Part shown: positions 63,241-64,000 of the stretch, in pieces
How positions within the stretch are numbered: the stretch's first letter is position 1
Layout: every line of letters begins with the position of its first letter
NCBI RefSeq assembly: GCF_901709675.1
Contig: NC_051088.1
Location: forward strand, 22,395,193-22,459,192
DNA from: Syngnathus acus
Lineage: Eukaryota; Chordata; Actinopteri; Syngnathiformes; Syngnathidae
Reading direction: 5' to 3'
DNA: 64,000 bases
Notes under the pieces: model-generated
Database searches by the model: none
What the model saw: the letters and a program-made list of their open reading frames with translations, nothing else
Told to the model about the DNA's origin: nothing
Program-made: the position numbers and the translations under genes

Positions 63241-64000
63241 GGAAATGGTGGCAAGGTGGTATTTGACTCAAAGACATGAAATCATCTGGCCCAGAGGGGG
63301 GGGGGGGGGTCTCAAAGCTTAATATACGTTCCTATGGACAAATGATCCAATCAAGACACAACCGTGTGGTCAAAATCAAGCAAGCAAGTCAGCAAGCGTG
63401 TGTGGCCTATCATTGTTCGCAAGCGGACAGACACCAATCACCTTTTGTGGCTTCTCATGAAACCAACATCAGCGATTCACGGTGCAAAAACAGTCAAGTC
63501 AGATTTAAAAAAGCAATTCTGAGTTCATCCATCACACACTTCAATCAGACTCACACGTACATATCGTCACCGAGTTGCAATCGATCCGATTGCTTGACAC
63601 GAATCATCTCTGACTCCTGCTGACCCCCGCAATGAACATTCCATCTTCAATTCACTTAGCAGGAGGCCACATGACAGATGAGAAATGAAAGCGTCGTCTT
63701 TTTCCTCATTAACGGAGGTTCATACAGTCTGAAGTCGCCGAGCTGTCTGCCACTACTGTTTGCATTTGCACGTGCGCTTTGGCTACATGACATGCGGCAG
63801 ATCGCTGGCAAGCGTCGCCAAAAGGAAGCCGACGTCTAATTAGAGAGGATCACTCGTCCGGCTTGATTATCGCCTAAATGAGAGCGCAAAAGAGCAGCGC
63901 GGCCACGTCCGTCACTACGCGGCCCGCTCGCTTGACACCTCGGCAAAATTAATAATAAATACAAAATTGGCAGTCCACTCATCCACTCTTGCATTCCCCT
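63241..64000 (+). other. c1ql4 intron running off the window
   Basis: A run of 13 or so G residues sits at about 63,297-63,309. The rest is unique-looking non-coding sequence. The expected second exon (RASAIAQDADQNYDY type) is not present. Confidence 0.7.

Overview
The window is vertebrate nuclear DNA, almost certainly from a ray-finned fish. The genes are split into many exons with GT/AG borders. Many introns are only 60-150 bases long, as in compact percomorph genomes. Transposon debris and microsatellites of teleost type are common. Six protein-coding genes can be read by eye, in the order l1cam (+), ribc1 (-), smc1a (+), cacna1s (-), tmem9 (-) and a c1ql4-like gene (+, cut by the right edge). 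From memory, pufferfish also carries an L1 / SMC1 / calcium-channel cluster. In mammals L1CAM and RIBC1-SMC1A are X-linked, while CACNA1S-TMEM9 are neighbours on human 1q32, so the window joins two mammalian linkage groups.

Layout. 1-2,030 is 5' flank or intron of l1cam. 2,031-11,495 holds l1cam from the first Ig domain to the stop codon, including a 12-nt RSLE microexon; its cytoplasmic tail lacks the usual FIGQY ankyrin motif. 14,114-15,881 is ribc1, convergent with l1cam. 16,250-16,808 is a CpG-rich bidirectional promoter shared by ribc1 and smc1a, with a TCTCGCGAGA element and a YY1-like site. 16,809-23,257 is a complete smc1a of about 26 short exons.

23,555-29,669 is a composite repeat. 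Two inverted arms of about 0.7-0.8 kb flank a tandem array of fourteen units of about 234 bp, and each unit carries a long inverted repeat (39 bp per arm and perfect in the best copies). 30,738-45,613 is cacna1s, the L-type channel Cav1.1. Its introns contain a telomere-like array, a 5'-truncated RTE-like LINE with a 12-bp target-site duplication, GGAT tracts and a 27-nt in-frame microexon.

47,535-48,558 is tmem9. 48,559-62,431 is gene-poor and contains one short palindromic MITE plus simple repeats. 62,432-62,968 is the first coding exon of a secreted C1q-like protein; its intron fills the rest of the window.

The genes are not one pathway. L1cam and the C1ql protein act at neuronal surfaces and synapses. 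Cav1.1 is the voltage sensor of skeletal-muscle excitation-contraction coupling. Smc1a is a cohesin ATPase, ribc1 a ciliary microtubule inner protein, and tmem9 a lysosomal/endosomal membrane protein. Exon borders were placed by eye from reading frame, family similarity and splice consensus; individual borders may be wrong by a few bases.
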